Below, one piece after another: positions 31,829 to 41,294 of a stretch of DNA of 47,367 bases. Each line of letters opens with the position of its first letter. Position 1 is the stretch's first letter. Made by a program: the position numbers and the translations under genes. Where the stretch lies: assembly GCA_002342805.1 (NCBI GenBank), contig DDQW01000098.1, forward strand, positions 1 to 47,367, in the 5' to 3' direction. The notes under the pieces are model-generated. The model did no database searches. It saw nothing but the letters and a program-made list of their open reading frames with translations, and was not told where the DNA came from. The DNA is from Clostridiales bacterium UBA2432. Lineage in GTDB: Bacteria > Bacillota > Clostridia > Lachnospirales > Vallitaleaceae.

Positions 31829-33526
31829 CTATCGTATATTCTTATTCATTACCCTAATAAAGGCATCAACGACTTGTGGATCGAATTGTGTTCCCGAACA
31901 CTCAGCGAGTATTTTTATAGCCTCTTCATGACTCAATGGATTTGTTCTATATGGTCTCGCACTTGTCATTGCATCATAAGCATCTGTTACTGTTATGATA
32001 CGTGTGAGTAGATCTAGTTCGTCTTTTTCAATACCTCTTGGGTAACCTTTTCCATCAAACCGTTCATGATGTTGCAATACAATTAGGGCGCTACGTTTCA
32101 GAAAATCAATATCTTTAAGAATTTCATAACCTATCATCGGATGCGATCGAATTATATCAAATTCTTTATCTGTCAACATTGACGGTTTGTTAAGAATTGA
32201 TGATGGAACTCCTATTTTTCCAACATCATGCAATAACGCTGCATATTCAAGTACATTTAAGTCTTCATTTGGCACGCCAAGTATTTTGGCTGTTTCTATG
32301 GAAAACTTTGTCACGTTTTCACAGTGTCCCTTTGTATATTTATCTTTGGCTTCAATGGCATTCGACAAAGATCGAACTGTTACTATATAACCCTTTTGCA
32401 ATTCATATATATGTTGTTGTCTTTCACTTAACAATCCTTGTATCAGTTGTATCATACTATCAAAGTCTGAAATTTTATTACGAAACAATTTTATGTTTAT
32501 AGTTGCATTTGGATCTTCAGATAAGTTTTGATTGATAATGTTGACTAATGGTCGCTCTATTCTACGAACAAGAATTACATTAAGCAAGAAAATAAAGATA
32601 ATCATCGCAAAAAGAAAATATATAAAATACAAAAAACTTCGTTTGTAAATTGGGTACATGATATTTGCTATTGGATAGCCCATTGTTAATCTTAATCCTG
32701 TATCTCCAATATTTGACCACACAAAAATATGCCGATCCAAACGTACTGCCCCAGCATTATCACTCTTTTTCAAAGCCGTAGCCAACTTTATATATTCGTC
32801 ATTGCCAGATTTCATAATATTATCTTGGAAGTCAAACTCTACGCCTCCCCCTTCTCCCCAAAAGTATCCATCTTCTGTCAAAATAAAGGTTGTCGCATTA
32901 TTTTTCTCACTCATTTTTCTTAAGTATTCATCGACCTCTCTTGATGTAATATCAATACTCACTACCCCAACTTGTTGTCCATTATTAATGATTTTCACAG
33001 CAGCCGTCAAAAACACTGTATCTAAGTATTCATCATAAAAAGGAGTACTATAAACGACCAATTTATCTGATTGAAAACTATTACGATACCAGTCTTGATT
33101 CAGATAATCATACATTTCATTGCTATACTCTATTGTTCTTACTAATTGATCATCGTAATCCTTATAAATATATGGACCATAATACTTTATGTCTTTATCC
33201 ACATAATAAGGTTCAAACCAATATCCCATACCAAATGCAATTGTCTCTTTACTGATATTATCTCGAATAAATTCATCATATATTATTGGTTGCAGTTTTT
33301 CGTCATTTCCAATAAGTAAAGCTAAAACTCTTGCACTTTGGCTCACTTCTCCTATGAGATAATCGAAAGTTTTTGCTTCTTTCACTGCACTATTAATAAG
33401 AAGAGTCTCTTTTAACAAAAACGACTCTTTTTGTTGCGTATATATATTATACACAGCTTGAATACAAAAAATGATAAAAGCCATTGTCACAACACTTATA
33501 AAAATAAGGTTCTTCGTCGTTTTCAA
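31829..33526 (-). CDS. Membrane sensor with dCache-like domain and HD-GYP phosphodiesterase
   Basis: Predicted c-di-GMP phosphodiesterase of 565 residues. The N-terminal helix (about 8-28) and a second (about 283-305) enclose an extracytoplasmic Cache-like sensor (with GMGYWFEPYYVDKDIKYYGPY). The HD-GYP domain (about 385-555) is complete: the opening EAKDKYTKGHCENV, HD in LLHDVGKIGVP, and HHERFDGKGYPRG, with ITVTDAYDAMTSARPYR after it. The start is a TTG with GAGGTGG four bases upstream. It stands alone, 63 bases from the GGDEF gene. Confidence 0.92.
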   Translation of the reverse strand: MKTTKNLIFISVVTMAFIIFCIQAVYNIYTQQKESFLLKETLLINSAVKEAKTFDYLIGEVSQSARVLALLIGNDEKLQPIIYDEFIRDNISKETIAFGMGYWFEPYYVDKDIKYYGPYIYKDYDDQLVRTIEYSNEMYDYLNQDWYRNSFQSDKLVVYSTPFYDEYLDTVFLTAAVKIINNGQQVGVVSIDITSREVDEYLRKMSEKNNATTFILTEDGYFWGEGGGVEFDFQDNIMKSGNDEYIKLATALKKSDNAGAVRLDRHIFVWSNIGDTGLRLTMGYPIANIMYPIYKRSFLYFIYFLFAMIIFIFLLNVILVRRIERPLVNIINQNLSEDPNATINIKLFRNKISDFDSMIQLIQGLLSERQQHIYELQKGYIVTVRSLSNAIEAKDKYTKGHCENVTKFSIETAKILGVPNEDLNVLEYAALLHDVGKIGVPSSILNKPSMLTDKEFDIIRSHPMIGYEILKDIDFLKRSALIVLQHHERFDGKGYPRGIEKDELDLLTRIITVTDAYDAMTSARPYRTNPLSHEEAIKILAECSGTQFDPQVVDAFIRVMNKNIR

Positions 33527-33589
33527 TTTACCACCTCAGAATATAATGCATATATCTATTATACACGATATATTTGATTATCACACTAA

Positions 33590-35248
33590 CTATGCCTTCA
33601 TCCTTTTTTTCGTATCATACATAACTCCATCGACATGATGAAAAAAATCTCTAAATTTGTCCCTTCCATCGCTCGATTCTCTTTGATATATTTTTTCGCC
33701 TAAAGCGACGCTAAATGGAAACTCAAAGCGGTCATCCACTTTACCAATCAGTTGATAAAAGTGTTCCATTGCATTTTCTAAATGCTCTTCATTTGTATCG
33801 GTCAATAGGCAGGCGAACTCATCGCCACCTAATCGATAGCAAGACCCTAATGGACCAAATGCCATGATAAGACACTCATAACATGCTACAATGGCTTCAT
33901 CCCCTTTGTTATGACCATAGCTATCATTAATATATTTTAGTTGATTGATGTCGACTAAAATTAATCGAAATTCACCTTCATTTTCCGGGAGCAATAATCG
34001 ATCAAGTTCTTTTTCATAGGCCGCCCTATTTTTAGCTTTAGTAAGTGCGTCTTGATATGCCATCTGTTCAAGATAGGTGGCCTCATTTTGTATCATAAGA
34101 AGGTTCTTCACATAACGAATGGTTTCAATAAACTGAAAAACCAAAAATAGTCCAAATCCAATCTTATCATATTGTGTTAATCGATCAAATTCTTGATTGA
34201 AAAAAAAGATAATTTCCATAAATCCTGTTGCTAACAAAACGCTATAATAGATAAAATAGTGTTTTGCCAACGTTCTCTTTTTAACCAACCATTCATACAG
34301 CATGGTTATACCAATCCATAAAATAGCAAGACCTATTGTAACATTGACGACCATTGCTGATTGAATAAATGGCACAATTCCAACTAATTGAAGACCGAGA
34401 GTAGCCCAAAACAGAGTGAAAAAAATAGTTACAAATAGATTAATCGTTTTTTTGTATGCACATAAAACAGCCGCTTCTAAATACCTCAACAATGCAATAG
34501 GAATCAGTGTAATCATTAAATAACTGATCCCTCCTAAAATAAAGCGATTTCCTATGGACCATTGCAAAACTCGCATCTCAGAAACCATCCAAATACTTGA
34601 TGTTAGAGAGAATGCACCTAAATAGAACAAACGTTGATCGCCTATATGTTTAAGAAAAAAAGAAGCAATTATAGCGATGAGTCCAACGAGTATCATAAAT
34701 CCAGCTACAATTAATCCCACCATGTGTTTAGCTACAACATGATGTATTAAGGCGTCACCAGACCCATAATAAACTTCATTGATAACTCCTTGGAATACTT
34801 TTACCGGACTATAATAAGAAATAGTCAACTCTTTTCCCGCACTTTGTTCAGGCAGTGTAATCAAATGCCACATGCTAACCTCTGGATACACCGGAAAATT
34901 GTTCCGGACTCTTTCATTTTTAAAAATTTCTTGTCCCTCAAGATACACCGTAACATCTTGCATGGACGCTCTGAGTAAAATCGACATTCCTTCTGGTAAA
35001 TCTTCCGGTAAGACAGTTGCCGCATTAAAGAAGCCACTTTTTTCACGATCCATAAAACGATAAGGTAACCTTACACCCTCATATGTTTGCTTAATGGTCG
35101 ATACATGCCACTTTGTGTCCATCTCTGAAATAGGTTTATCCACTAAAAAAAGTGTTTTTTCCGGAGAAAAAAACGCTAACAAAGCAATTGTAATTATAAT
35201 CATCGTACTTGTTATGTATATCTTTTTAACTTTTAAATGCGATTGCAT
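33590..35248 (-). CDS. Multi-pass membrane diguanylate cyclase (7TM sensor plus GGDEF)
   Basis: Diguanylate cyclase of 552 residues. An N-terminal helix, an extracytoplasmic beta-rich part (about 45-170), a run of seven or eight hydrophobic segments (about 180-370) and a C-terminal GGDEF domain (about 395-550) resemble 7TMR-DISM sensors. The motif is intact in YRLGGDEFACLL and preceded by VDINQLKYINDSYGHNKGD; the RxxD inhibitory site is missing. I prefer the ATG at 35248 because GGAG stands ten bases before it; the frame is open to an ATG at 35275. Confidence 0.88.
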   Translation of the reverse strand: MQSHLKVKKIYITSTMIIITIALLAFFSPEKTLFLVDKPISEMDTKWHVSTIKQTYEGVRLPYRFMDREKSGFFNAATVLPEDLPEGMSILLRASMQDVTVYLEGQEIFKNERVRNNFPVYPEVSMWHLITLPEQSAGKELTISYYSPVKVFQGVINEVYYGSGDALIHHVVAKHMVGLIVAGFMILVGLIAIIASFFLKHIGDQRLFYLGAFSLTSSIWMVSEMRVLQWSIGNRFILGGISYLMITLIPIALLRYLEAAVLCAYKKTINLFVTIFFTLFWATLGLQLVGIVPFIQSAMVVNVTIGLAILWIGITMLYEWLVKKRTLAKHYFIYYSVLLATGFMEIIFFFNQEFDRLTQYDKIGFGLFLVFQFIETIRYVKNLLMIQNEATYLEQMAYQDALTKAKNRAAYEKELDRLLLPENEGEFRLILVDINQLKYINDSYGHNKGDEAIVACYECLIMAFGPLGSCYRLGGDEFACLLTDTNEEHLENAMEHFYQLIGKVDDRFEFPFSVALGEKIYQRESSDGRDKFRDFFHHVDGVMYDTKKRMKA

Positions 35249-35339
35249 AAATGATATTCTCCAGTTCGTAAGCATATAATTCGTAATATCCTTATTCTAA
35301 CTGATAGGTATATGCAATTGCAAGATAAAAGCAATTTAT

Positions 35340-36584
35340 TTAATTTTTAGGGATTGTTGCCTGTAACTGAAAGCCTTCATTTGGATTTGATATAATCTGA
35401 ACATGACCAAGATATCCATTGATCCTTTCTTTAATGCCTCGAAGTCCAAAACCTTCATGAATTGCAGAACACCCTTTTCCATTATCTATAATACTTAGTT
35501 CAATGGTAGTCATTCTATTTTCAAGGAGAATCTTGATTTTAGTTGCATCACCATGTCGAATACTGTTTGTTATGGATTCTTGAATAATTCTGTACAAGGA
35601 TACTTCCATTGACTTATCTCTTAGTTCATCTGTAAAAATTCGACTCTCGATAGAAACCTGAAAATCATTTTCTGTTTTTTCAAATAAAGCTTCTAAAGAA
35701 TCTTTCAAATTCCCTTCTTCAATCAATACAGGTCGAAGCGCTTGTATGGCCCTTTTTACTTCCATAAATCCCTCTCTTGTAATTTTTTGTGTTTTTTCTA
35801 TTGCTTCAAGTGTTTTGTCACGATCAACATCAATAAGTTTCTTGGCTGCTTCTAATTGAATAATTGCTCCGGTTAAGGTATGACCTAATGTATCATGGAT
35901 TTCTCTCGCAATTCGGTTACGCTCTTTTACGATACTTATTTCCTCTAATTTTCGGTTGTTTTCCCTTAATTCTCTCGTCATATCCTTGAGCTGATTATTG
36001 AGTAAAATTTGTTTTCTACCTATATAGAAGGTTCCGACAACCAACACATAAATAATCGAATTTCGGATAACGTAAACACCAATAGTTGCATACGATTCAC
36101 CGTCGACAAATATCATAAATAAGACAGAGACACCCATATATAAAATCAAAGGAAACAATGCAAATTTTCTTGAGTATGCGATGGGATATTCATTGAGAAT
36201 GCTCACAACAACGATTAAAATTATTATTTTGTATTCGCTTGATTCAGCTAATAAATCAACCGCTATAATGGATAAAACCTGTATAAATGGAATAATCAAA
36301 TAAAATACAGATACCTTGCCGGCAATGATAAAATGATTCACAAAAACTAATATAAGTGCTATGGCTAAAAAAACTGTTAATACAATATTTTCACTGTTAC
36401 GCATGATAATAGGTAGCGAGATCATTTCATACGCAAACACTAAAGCTATAAAGATTTTATGTCTGTCAAGCTTATCTGCACTATCTTTTTTACCCTTTTG
36501 AGCCCAATGCTTAAGTGGAGGTATTAGTATCCACAAATTCATGCACATATAGATTATCAATAAAAATAGCTGTGTTGTTTTCAT
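35340..36584 (-). CDS. NarL-family sensor histidine kinase (HisKA_3)
   Basis: Membrane kinase of 414 residues. Six hydrophobic segments fill about 1-190, a short coiled coil follows, then HisKA_3 with the phosphoacceptor histidine in RIAREIHDTLGHTLTGAII near 228, and the ATPase with QESITNSIRHGDATKI and GFGLRGIKERING. It lies 8 bases downstream of its regulator gene. Similar kinases sense cell-envelope stress or antibiotics when next to an ABC exporter, as here; the signal is not known. Confidence 0.92.
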   Translation of the reverse strand: MKTTQLFLLIIYMCMNLWILIPPLKHWAQKGKKDSADKLDRHKIFIALVFAYEMISLPIIMRNSENIVLTVFLAIALILVFVNHFIIAGKVSVFYLIIPFIQVLSIIAVDLLAESSEYKIIILIVVVSILNEYPIAYSRKFALFPLILYMGVSVLFMIFVDGESYATIGVYVIRNSIIYVLVVGTFYIGRKQILLNNQLKDMTRELRENNRKLEEISIVKERNRIAREIHDTLGHTLTGAIIQLEAAKKLIDVDRDKTLEAIEKTQKITREGFMEVKRAIQALRPVLIEEGNLKDSLEALFEKTENDFQVSIESRIFTDELRDKSMEVSLYRIIQESITNSIRHGDATKIKILLENRMTTIELSIIDNGKGCSAIHEGFGLRGIKERINGYLGHVQIISNPNEGFQLQATIPKN

Positions 36585-36592
36585 GCGCTCAC

Positions 36593-37273
36593 CTAATCCA
36601 TTTTTTTTAAATTCAGTATCCCGTGATCTAGTGCATAGGTCATTAATTTTGTTCGACCTTTAATGGCAAATTTTTCATACAAAACAGAGATATAATTTTT
36701 CACTGTGCCTTCAGATAAATATAATTCCTGGGCGATTTCACTGTTTCTGTATCCTTTTGCTAGTAGATAAAGAACTTCTTCTTCTCTTTCCAGCAGTATA
36801 TGTCCGTTTAAGTCTCTAATATGGTACTCTTCAGATTTTGGCATCATATTATTCATACCCTTTACGATTTTTTCGGTGATTCGCTGATGCATGACTGTAT
36901 TTCCATGATAGACATTTCGTATCGCAAAGGTTAGTTTTTCAGCCGTCAAATCCTTAAGCATATAACCCACTGCACCGTTGTTTAAGGCTTCAAGTATATA
37001 ATCATCATCATCAAACGTCGTGAGAATAAGGACTTTAATATCAGGATAACGTTGACTAATACGCTTTGTGCATTCAACTCCGGTCATCTTTGGCATACGA
37101 ATATCCATTAAAATCACATCAATATTCGAATCTTTTTCAAGAAGTTCTAGTACCTCAACCCCATTCGATGCCTGCCCGGAGACCATTATATCCGATTCTA
37201 AGTTAAGTAAGGTGCACAGCCCCTCTGCTAGTATTGCCTGATCATCTGCAACAATAACTTTGATTTTTTCCAT
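36593..37273 (-). CDS. NarL/LuxR-family response regulator
   Basis: Response regulator of 226 residues. The receiver (about 1-120) has VADDQ at the start, phosphorylated aspartate in VILMDIRMPKMTG near 56 and GYMLKDL. The LuxR-type HTH (about 155-215) reads LEREEEVLYLLAKGYRNSEI and SEGTVKNYISVLYEKF. The start has AAGGTGGG. The region in front (37274-37488) is a 215-base gap that separates it from the SDR gene, so it is probably a separate transcript from the exporter genes. Confidence 0.93.
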   Translation of the reverse strand: MEKIKVIVADDQAILAEGLCTLLNLESDIMVSGQASNGVEVLELLEKDSNIDVILMDIRMPKMTGVECTKRISQRYPDIKVLILTTFDDDDYILEALNNGAVGYMLKDLTAEKLTFAIRNVYHGNTVMHQRITEKIVKGMNNMMPKSEEYHIRDLNGHILLEREEEVLYLLAKGYRNSEIAQELYLSEGTVKNYISVLYEKFAIKGRTKLMTYALDHGILNLKKMD

Positions 37274-37488
37274 ATTCCCACCTTTTTACTTCCTTTATCA
37301 TTCGTACAATGAATAAAAAAATCAGTGTCTAAATTTTCCATACGACAAAAATTGTCAACTTGGTGATAATTTCCTAATTGTTGGTGTCTCATACATGTAC
37401 CTCTTTTCTTAATACATCCAAATTATATTGTTAAATATAGATTAACATAGAATGTATTTTTTTCGAGGTGCCTAGAGTCATGTAAAAG

Positions 37489-38349
37489 TCATCTGTCTTC
37501 CATGATTATTTTTAACTTTTCATCAATTAATGTATTTGTAAGTTTAAAAAATCGATGTGTGATACTTCTTTGTTTCGCATATTTTGAGATTTGGGAAGGT
37601 TTTTGTTTATAGTAGTAATCACCGTTTTTCCCTTCGACTTCTTTTGAATCAGCTAAATATACGATTGTTCTGGCTCCTTCTTCCGGTGTAAGGAAAAATA
37701 TTCCTAGGACTTTCAATAAAGTTTTACCAAAACCCGTATCCCGATCAACGCCAAAATTCGTTCCAACTGCACCCGGATGTACTGCATTAATGGTTACATT
37801 CGTTTGTCGAAGTTCTTTAGCCATACTTTTTACATATAATACATTGGCAAGCTTAGACTGTGCATAAGCCCGAAACGTGGAATAGTTTTTTTTCAACTGT
37901 AAATCATGAAAATAAATTTTTCCGCCTTTATGTGCTCCGGATGAAACCACAACGATTCGTCCTGAATCCGATTTTTTTAATAAAGGCAATAATTCCCTTG
38001 TTAATAAAACATGTCCAAAATGATTAACTCCAATCTGCATTTCAAATCCTTCTTTTGTTTCTTGTCTCTTGGTAAGAATAACTCCTGCATTATTTATAAG
38101 TACATCGATAGTATCATATTTATCTTTTATTCGTTTGGTGAAATTTAGGATTGATTCAAATGACGATAAATCACATAGTTCAAGAACCACATTCTTATTT
38201 TGACTTTGTTTCGATATCTCCTGAAATGCTTTAACGCCTCTTTTTTCACTTCGACACACCATAATAACTTCATACCCTCGTTTTAACATTTCATAGGTCG
38301 TTGCTTTTCCTAATCCTGAATTTGCTCCTGTTATGATAACTTTTTTCAC
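37489..38349 (-). CDS. Short-chain dehydrogenase (retinol-dehydrogenase-like)
   Basis: NAD(P)-dependent oxidoreductase of 286 residues. It has the cofactor loop IITGANSGLGKATT at the N-terminus, MVCRSEKRG (basic, NADP-like), INNAGV, the serine in VVVSSGAHKG and the catalytic YAQSK (YxxxK) near 165, with NAVHPGAVGTN after it. The GTG at 38349 is chosen because a GGAGG site precedes it by seven bases; longer readings to 38409 would overlap the SGNH hydrolase gene. Substrate unknown. Confidence 0.87.
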   Translation of the reverse strand: MKKVIITGANSGLGKATTYEMLKRGYEVIMVCRSEKRGVKAFQEISKQSQNKNVVLELCDLSSFESILNFTKRIKDKYDTIDVLINNAGVILTKRQETKEGFEMQIGVNHFGHVLLTRELLPLLKKSDSGRIVVVSSGAHKGGKIYFHDLQLKKNYSTFRAYAQSKLANVLYVKSMAKELRQTNVTINAVHPGAVGTNFGVDRDTGFGKTLLKVLGIFFLTPEEGARTIVYLADSKEVEGKNGDYYYKQKPSQISKYAKQRSITHRFFKLTNTLIDEKLKIIMEDR

Positions 38350-38405
38350 TCTTTTTCCTCCATTCTTCTCAAACATTTTGTTTTTGAAAAAGCTCTTTAA
38401 TGTAA

Positions 38406-39206
38406 TCACTCTTTTTCAAGCAACTCATATAGTTCATTTGTCATATGTTCATATCCCTGATTATTTGGATGAAATTCATCGATGTAGAGATAATCGTCGA
38501 TATGTTGTGCAAACTGTTCATAGACAGACACATAGACTGTTTTATCTATTGTGGTTAACAGCAGTTGTGTCTTATAATTCCATTCAATCAATAAGCGGAT
38601 TTTGTCTTGTCCGATTTCAATCCCATAGGGATTGTATAGCCCTATCACTGCTATATGTGCATTTTGATTAACCTTCCGCAAGGATTCGAGAACAAATTCT
38701 AAATCCTCCAAATATTGCTCTAAGGTTTCATTGTAATCAAGTTCCAGATTTATGGTATTTTGTGTTCTTAGCAAACGATTAATATTATTGCCTCCTATAG
38801 ACAGGATTATCAAATCTGCTTCTTGTGTCAATGCCATTGTTTCTTTTTTATCCATTTCTATAACTAAATCTGATGACACAGCTCCATTAACTGACTGATT
38901 ATAGACGTTCACCAAGTCTGTTCCTGCATCTTCCAAACGTTTTGCATATCGCTGCCCCAAACCCAAATTATTCTCATCGCCCAATCCAAAACCGATTGAA
39001 TCACCCAGAACAAGTATGTTAAAGGCCTCGGTTTTAATCTCCAAAGGCTTTTCTTCATTTGATTCAATGACTAAAGGCTTTTGTTCCACATTGCTCTCTG
39101 ACTTAGATGAAGTAATCCTAATCGACGTTATAAATCCACCGATAAAGACACTAATTAGGAGTAGAGAAGCAATGAGAATAAGTGGCCAAACCAATTTATT
39201 ATACAT
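38406..39206 (-). CDS. SGNH/GDSL-family hydrolase, membrane anchored
   Basis: Esterase or lipase-like hydrolase of 266 residues. There is one N-terminal membrane helix (about 6-28), so the enzyme probably faces outside. The four blocks of the family are visible: block I serine in NILVLGDSIGFGLGDE near 70, a glycine in block II, the asparagine in ILSIGGNNINRLL near 135, and aspartate/histidine in DEFHPNNQGYEHM near the C-terminus. Substrate unknown. It is 12 bases downstream of the ABC permease gene, which ties it to the exporter. Confidence 0.9.
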   Translation of the reverse strand: MYNKLVWPLILIASLLLISVFIGGFITSIRITSSKSESNVEQKPLVIESNEEKPLEIKTEAFNILVLGDSIGFGLGDENNLGLGQRYAKRLEDAGTDLVNVYNQSVNGAVSSDLVIEMDKKETMALTQEADLIILSIGGNNINRLLRTQNTINLELDYNETLEQYLEDLEFVLESLRKVNQNAHIAVIGLYNPYGIEIGQDKIRLLIEWNYKTQLLLTTIDKTVYVSVYEQFAQHIDDYLYIDEFHPNNQGYEHMTNELYELLEKE

Positions 39207-39218
39207 GTGGACTCCTTC

Positions 39219-40220
39219 CTATACCAATATATCCTTCTTAAGGAAAACATAAAATCCGATAGCGAGAGACAAAAGAGCCCAAACTCCAAGTACAATCACA
39301 GAAAAAATCAAGCTCATTCCCTCAATTTGCAAGTAATTCCCTGTTAAGTATTTCGTCAAACTAAGATTAGAAACAAAAAAATATTTTACCAAAACCCAAT
39401 CCGAAAGAAAAAACTGAAGAAACTGTCCCCCAATTAAGGTAGACATCACGATACCAATTGCTGAAGCTGTACTTTGAACCAGTACAGAAATCATTAAAGT
39501 AATTGATGCAATCACCACTGAAACAAACCAAGTCAAGGAATAGACTAAAATCATATATGATACTCTTGAAACTGTTATTACATAACTGGAATTAAGCGAA
39601 TCATTAACAAGTCGAAATCCCGTGGTTACAGGTTCATTAAACCCCCACTTACCGAAAAACATTCCAGATATTAATGTAGAAATAATTGCCACTAATAGAA
39701 CAACAAGCGTCGACATAATCATAAGTGCCATTAACTTACTAAACAGTATCTTCCATCTAGGTACCGCCCGTGTTAAGAGAACTTTTATGGTCCTGTTGGA
39801 TAGTTCTCCCGACACGATATCTGCTGCTAATATAATAATGAGCAATGGAATAAACATAACAATCGCTTGGTCAATGAACTCTACGGTAAACCTTGCAGCA
39901 GTAGGTGTCACCGGATTAATATCATTTTCAATAAAATAGTTTAATTGTTCAATCTCTATCTGAATAGAACGAATCCCCTCTTCGTCAATATAGGGACTAC
40001 CAATCCTTCGTTCCAAATCACTAATCTGTTGTTTGGCTAAGCTTTTCCAGTCATACTCTTTTGAGGGTAAAGATGCCTCAAGTCGGCTAATGTTCTGCTC
40101 ATAAACATATTTTTGACCATAAGAAAATAAGCTTATAAATAAAATTAAAAGAGCAATAATTAAAATCATTTTTTTCTTGAGTAATATTTTAAGTACTTCA
40201 TTGCGAATTAAAGCATACAT
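39219..40220 (-). CDS. ABC-2 type exporter permease
   Basis: Membrane subunit of 333 residues with about six hydrophobic segments. One lies near the N-terminus, then a long extracytoplasmic loop with two basic-acidic helices, and a block of five (about 110-325). The segment SGELSNRTIKVLLTRAVPRWKIL is typical of ABC-2 permeases. It partners with the ATPase gene 14 bases upstream. BcrB-like peptide-antibiotic transporters have this form, but the substrate is not established. Confidence 0.9.
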   Translation of the reverse strand: MYALIRNEVLKILLKKKMILIIALLILFISLFSYGQKYVYEQNISRLEASLPSKEYDWKSLAKQQISDLERRIGSPYIDEEGIRSIQIEIEQLNYFIENDINPVTPTAARFTVEFIDQAIVMFIPLLIIILAADIVSGELSNRTIKVLLTRAVPRWKILFSKLMALMIMSTLVVLLVAIISTLISGMFFGKWGFNEPVTTGFRLVNDSLNSSYVITVSRVSYMILVYSLTWFVSVVIASITLMISVLVQSTASAIGIVMSTLIGGQFLQFFLSDWVLVKYFFVSNLSLTKYLTGNYLQIEGMSLIFSVIVLGVWALLSLAIGFYVFLKKDILV

Positions 40221-40234
40221 TTACTCACCAACTT

Positions 40235-41146
40235 TCACATGATTCCTTGTTGATTAGTTAACGATAAAAAGAGTTCTTCTAATGTCTTGTTTTTTGCACT
40301 GATATATTGAAGCTTAAACCCTGCATGAATAAGGCTGGCATTGATTGTTTCAAGCTTTGAGACATCGACGACAGCTTCAATCCTGTTGTCAATACACGTT
40401 CCTTGAATATGAAAACGTTCATTTAGGAAATCGCAGGCTTCTTCTCGCCGGTCTACCACCCAGAAAACTTCACCTGTTGATAAGAGATCATGTACATTGG
40501 CACTCTTAATAATTTTGCCTTGATTAATAATAGAAACATTGTCACACATAAGTTGGACTTCAGCGATTAAATGGGAAGAAACTAGTACCGAGATATTTTT
40601 TTCTGTAGCTAAGTTTTTAATAATCTCCCTAAACTCATAGATTCCTTGTGGATCTAAACCATTTGTTGGTTCATCAAGAATCAACAACTCAGGTTGGTGT
40701 ATAAGTGCCTGGGCTAAGCCTAATCGCTGTTTCATACCCATCGAGTAAGTACCTACCTTATCATGTATTCGGTGTTCCATTCCCACTAGTTTTACTGCAC
40801 TCATGATATCCTTTACCGTCACATTACTTGACATGGCACCCAGCATCTCTAGATTTTTATACCCTGTCATATAGTCATATAAATCCGGCCCTTCAATAAT
40901 AGCCCCCACTTTAGACATGGCTTTTACATAATCTTTTTGTATAGAATACCCAGAGACTATGATTTTTCCTGACGTTGGACGTGACAAACCGACAATCATC
41001 CTTAGGGTCGTCGATTTCCCTGCACCATTAGGCCCTAAAAAACCCAACACCTCACCTCGCTGAATAGAGAAATCGATATCTTTAATAATTTCCTTACCAT
41101 TAATTTTTTTGCTAACTGCTTGAAGGGATAATATAAGATCCTTCAT
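40235..41146 (-). CDS. ABC exporter ATPase (BcrA-like)
   Basis: ATPase of 303 residues. Walker A is in FLGPNGAGKSTTLRMI, the signature in TYSMGMKQRLGLAQALI, Walker B in LLILDEPTNGLDPQG, and the switch histidine in VLVSSHLIAEV. The C-terminal tail of about 90 residues is usual in drug-export ATPases of BcrA type. The ATG at 41146 follows AGAGGTGATTAAA; the longer frame to 41170 puts the ribosome binding site in the coding part. Confidence 0.93.
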   Translation of the reverse strand: MKDLILSLQAVSKKINGKEIIKDIDFSIQRGEVLGFLGPNGAGKSTTLRMIVGLSRPTSGKIIVSGYSIQKDYVKAMSKVGAIIEGPDLYDYMTGYKNLEMLGAMSSNVTVKDIMSAVKLVGMEHRIHDKVGTYSMGMKQRLGLAQALIHQPELLILDEPTNGLDPQGIYEFREIIKNLATEKNISVLVSSHLIAEVQLMCDNVSIINQGKIIKSANVHDLLSTGEVFWVVDRREEACDFLNERFHIQGTCIDNRIEAVVDVSKLETINASLIHAGFKLQYISAKNKTLEELFLSLTNQQGIM

Positions 41147-41221
41147 TTTAATCACCTCTATAAGATCCAATATCTACTTATATAAATTCTATCATATAAT
41201 ATAAACTCATAGTAAATAAAA

Positions 41222-41269
41222 AAAAAGAAATAAGTGACGAGCCGTTAGCCTCGAAACTTATTTCTTTTT
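41222..41269. terminator. Terminator between the duplicated lipoprotein gene and the exporter genes
   Basis: A 14-base stem AAAAAGAAATAAGT with its complement ACTTATTTCTTTTT, an inner CGAG/CTCG stem, and T runs at both ends. It closes the lipoprotein transcript and shields the ABC exporter. Confidence 0.75.
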
Positions 41270-41294
41270 ATTGTTTAATTATATAGTTTGGATA

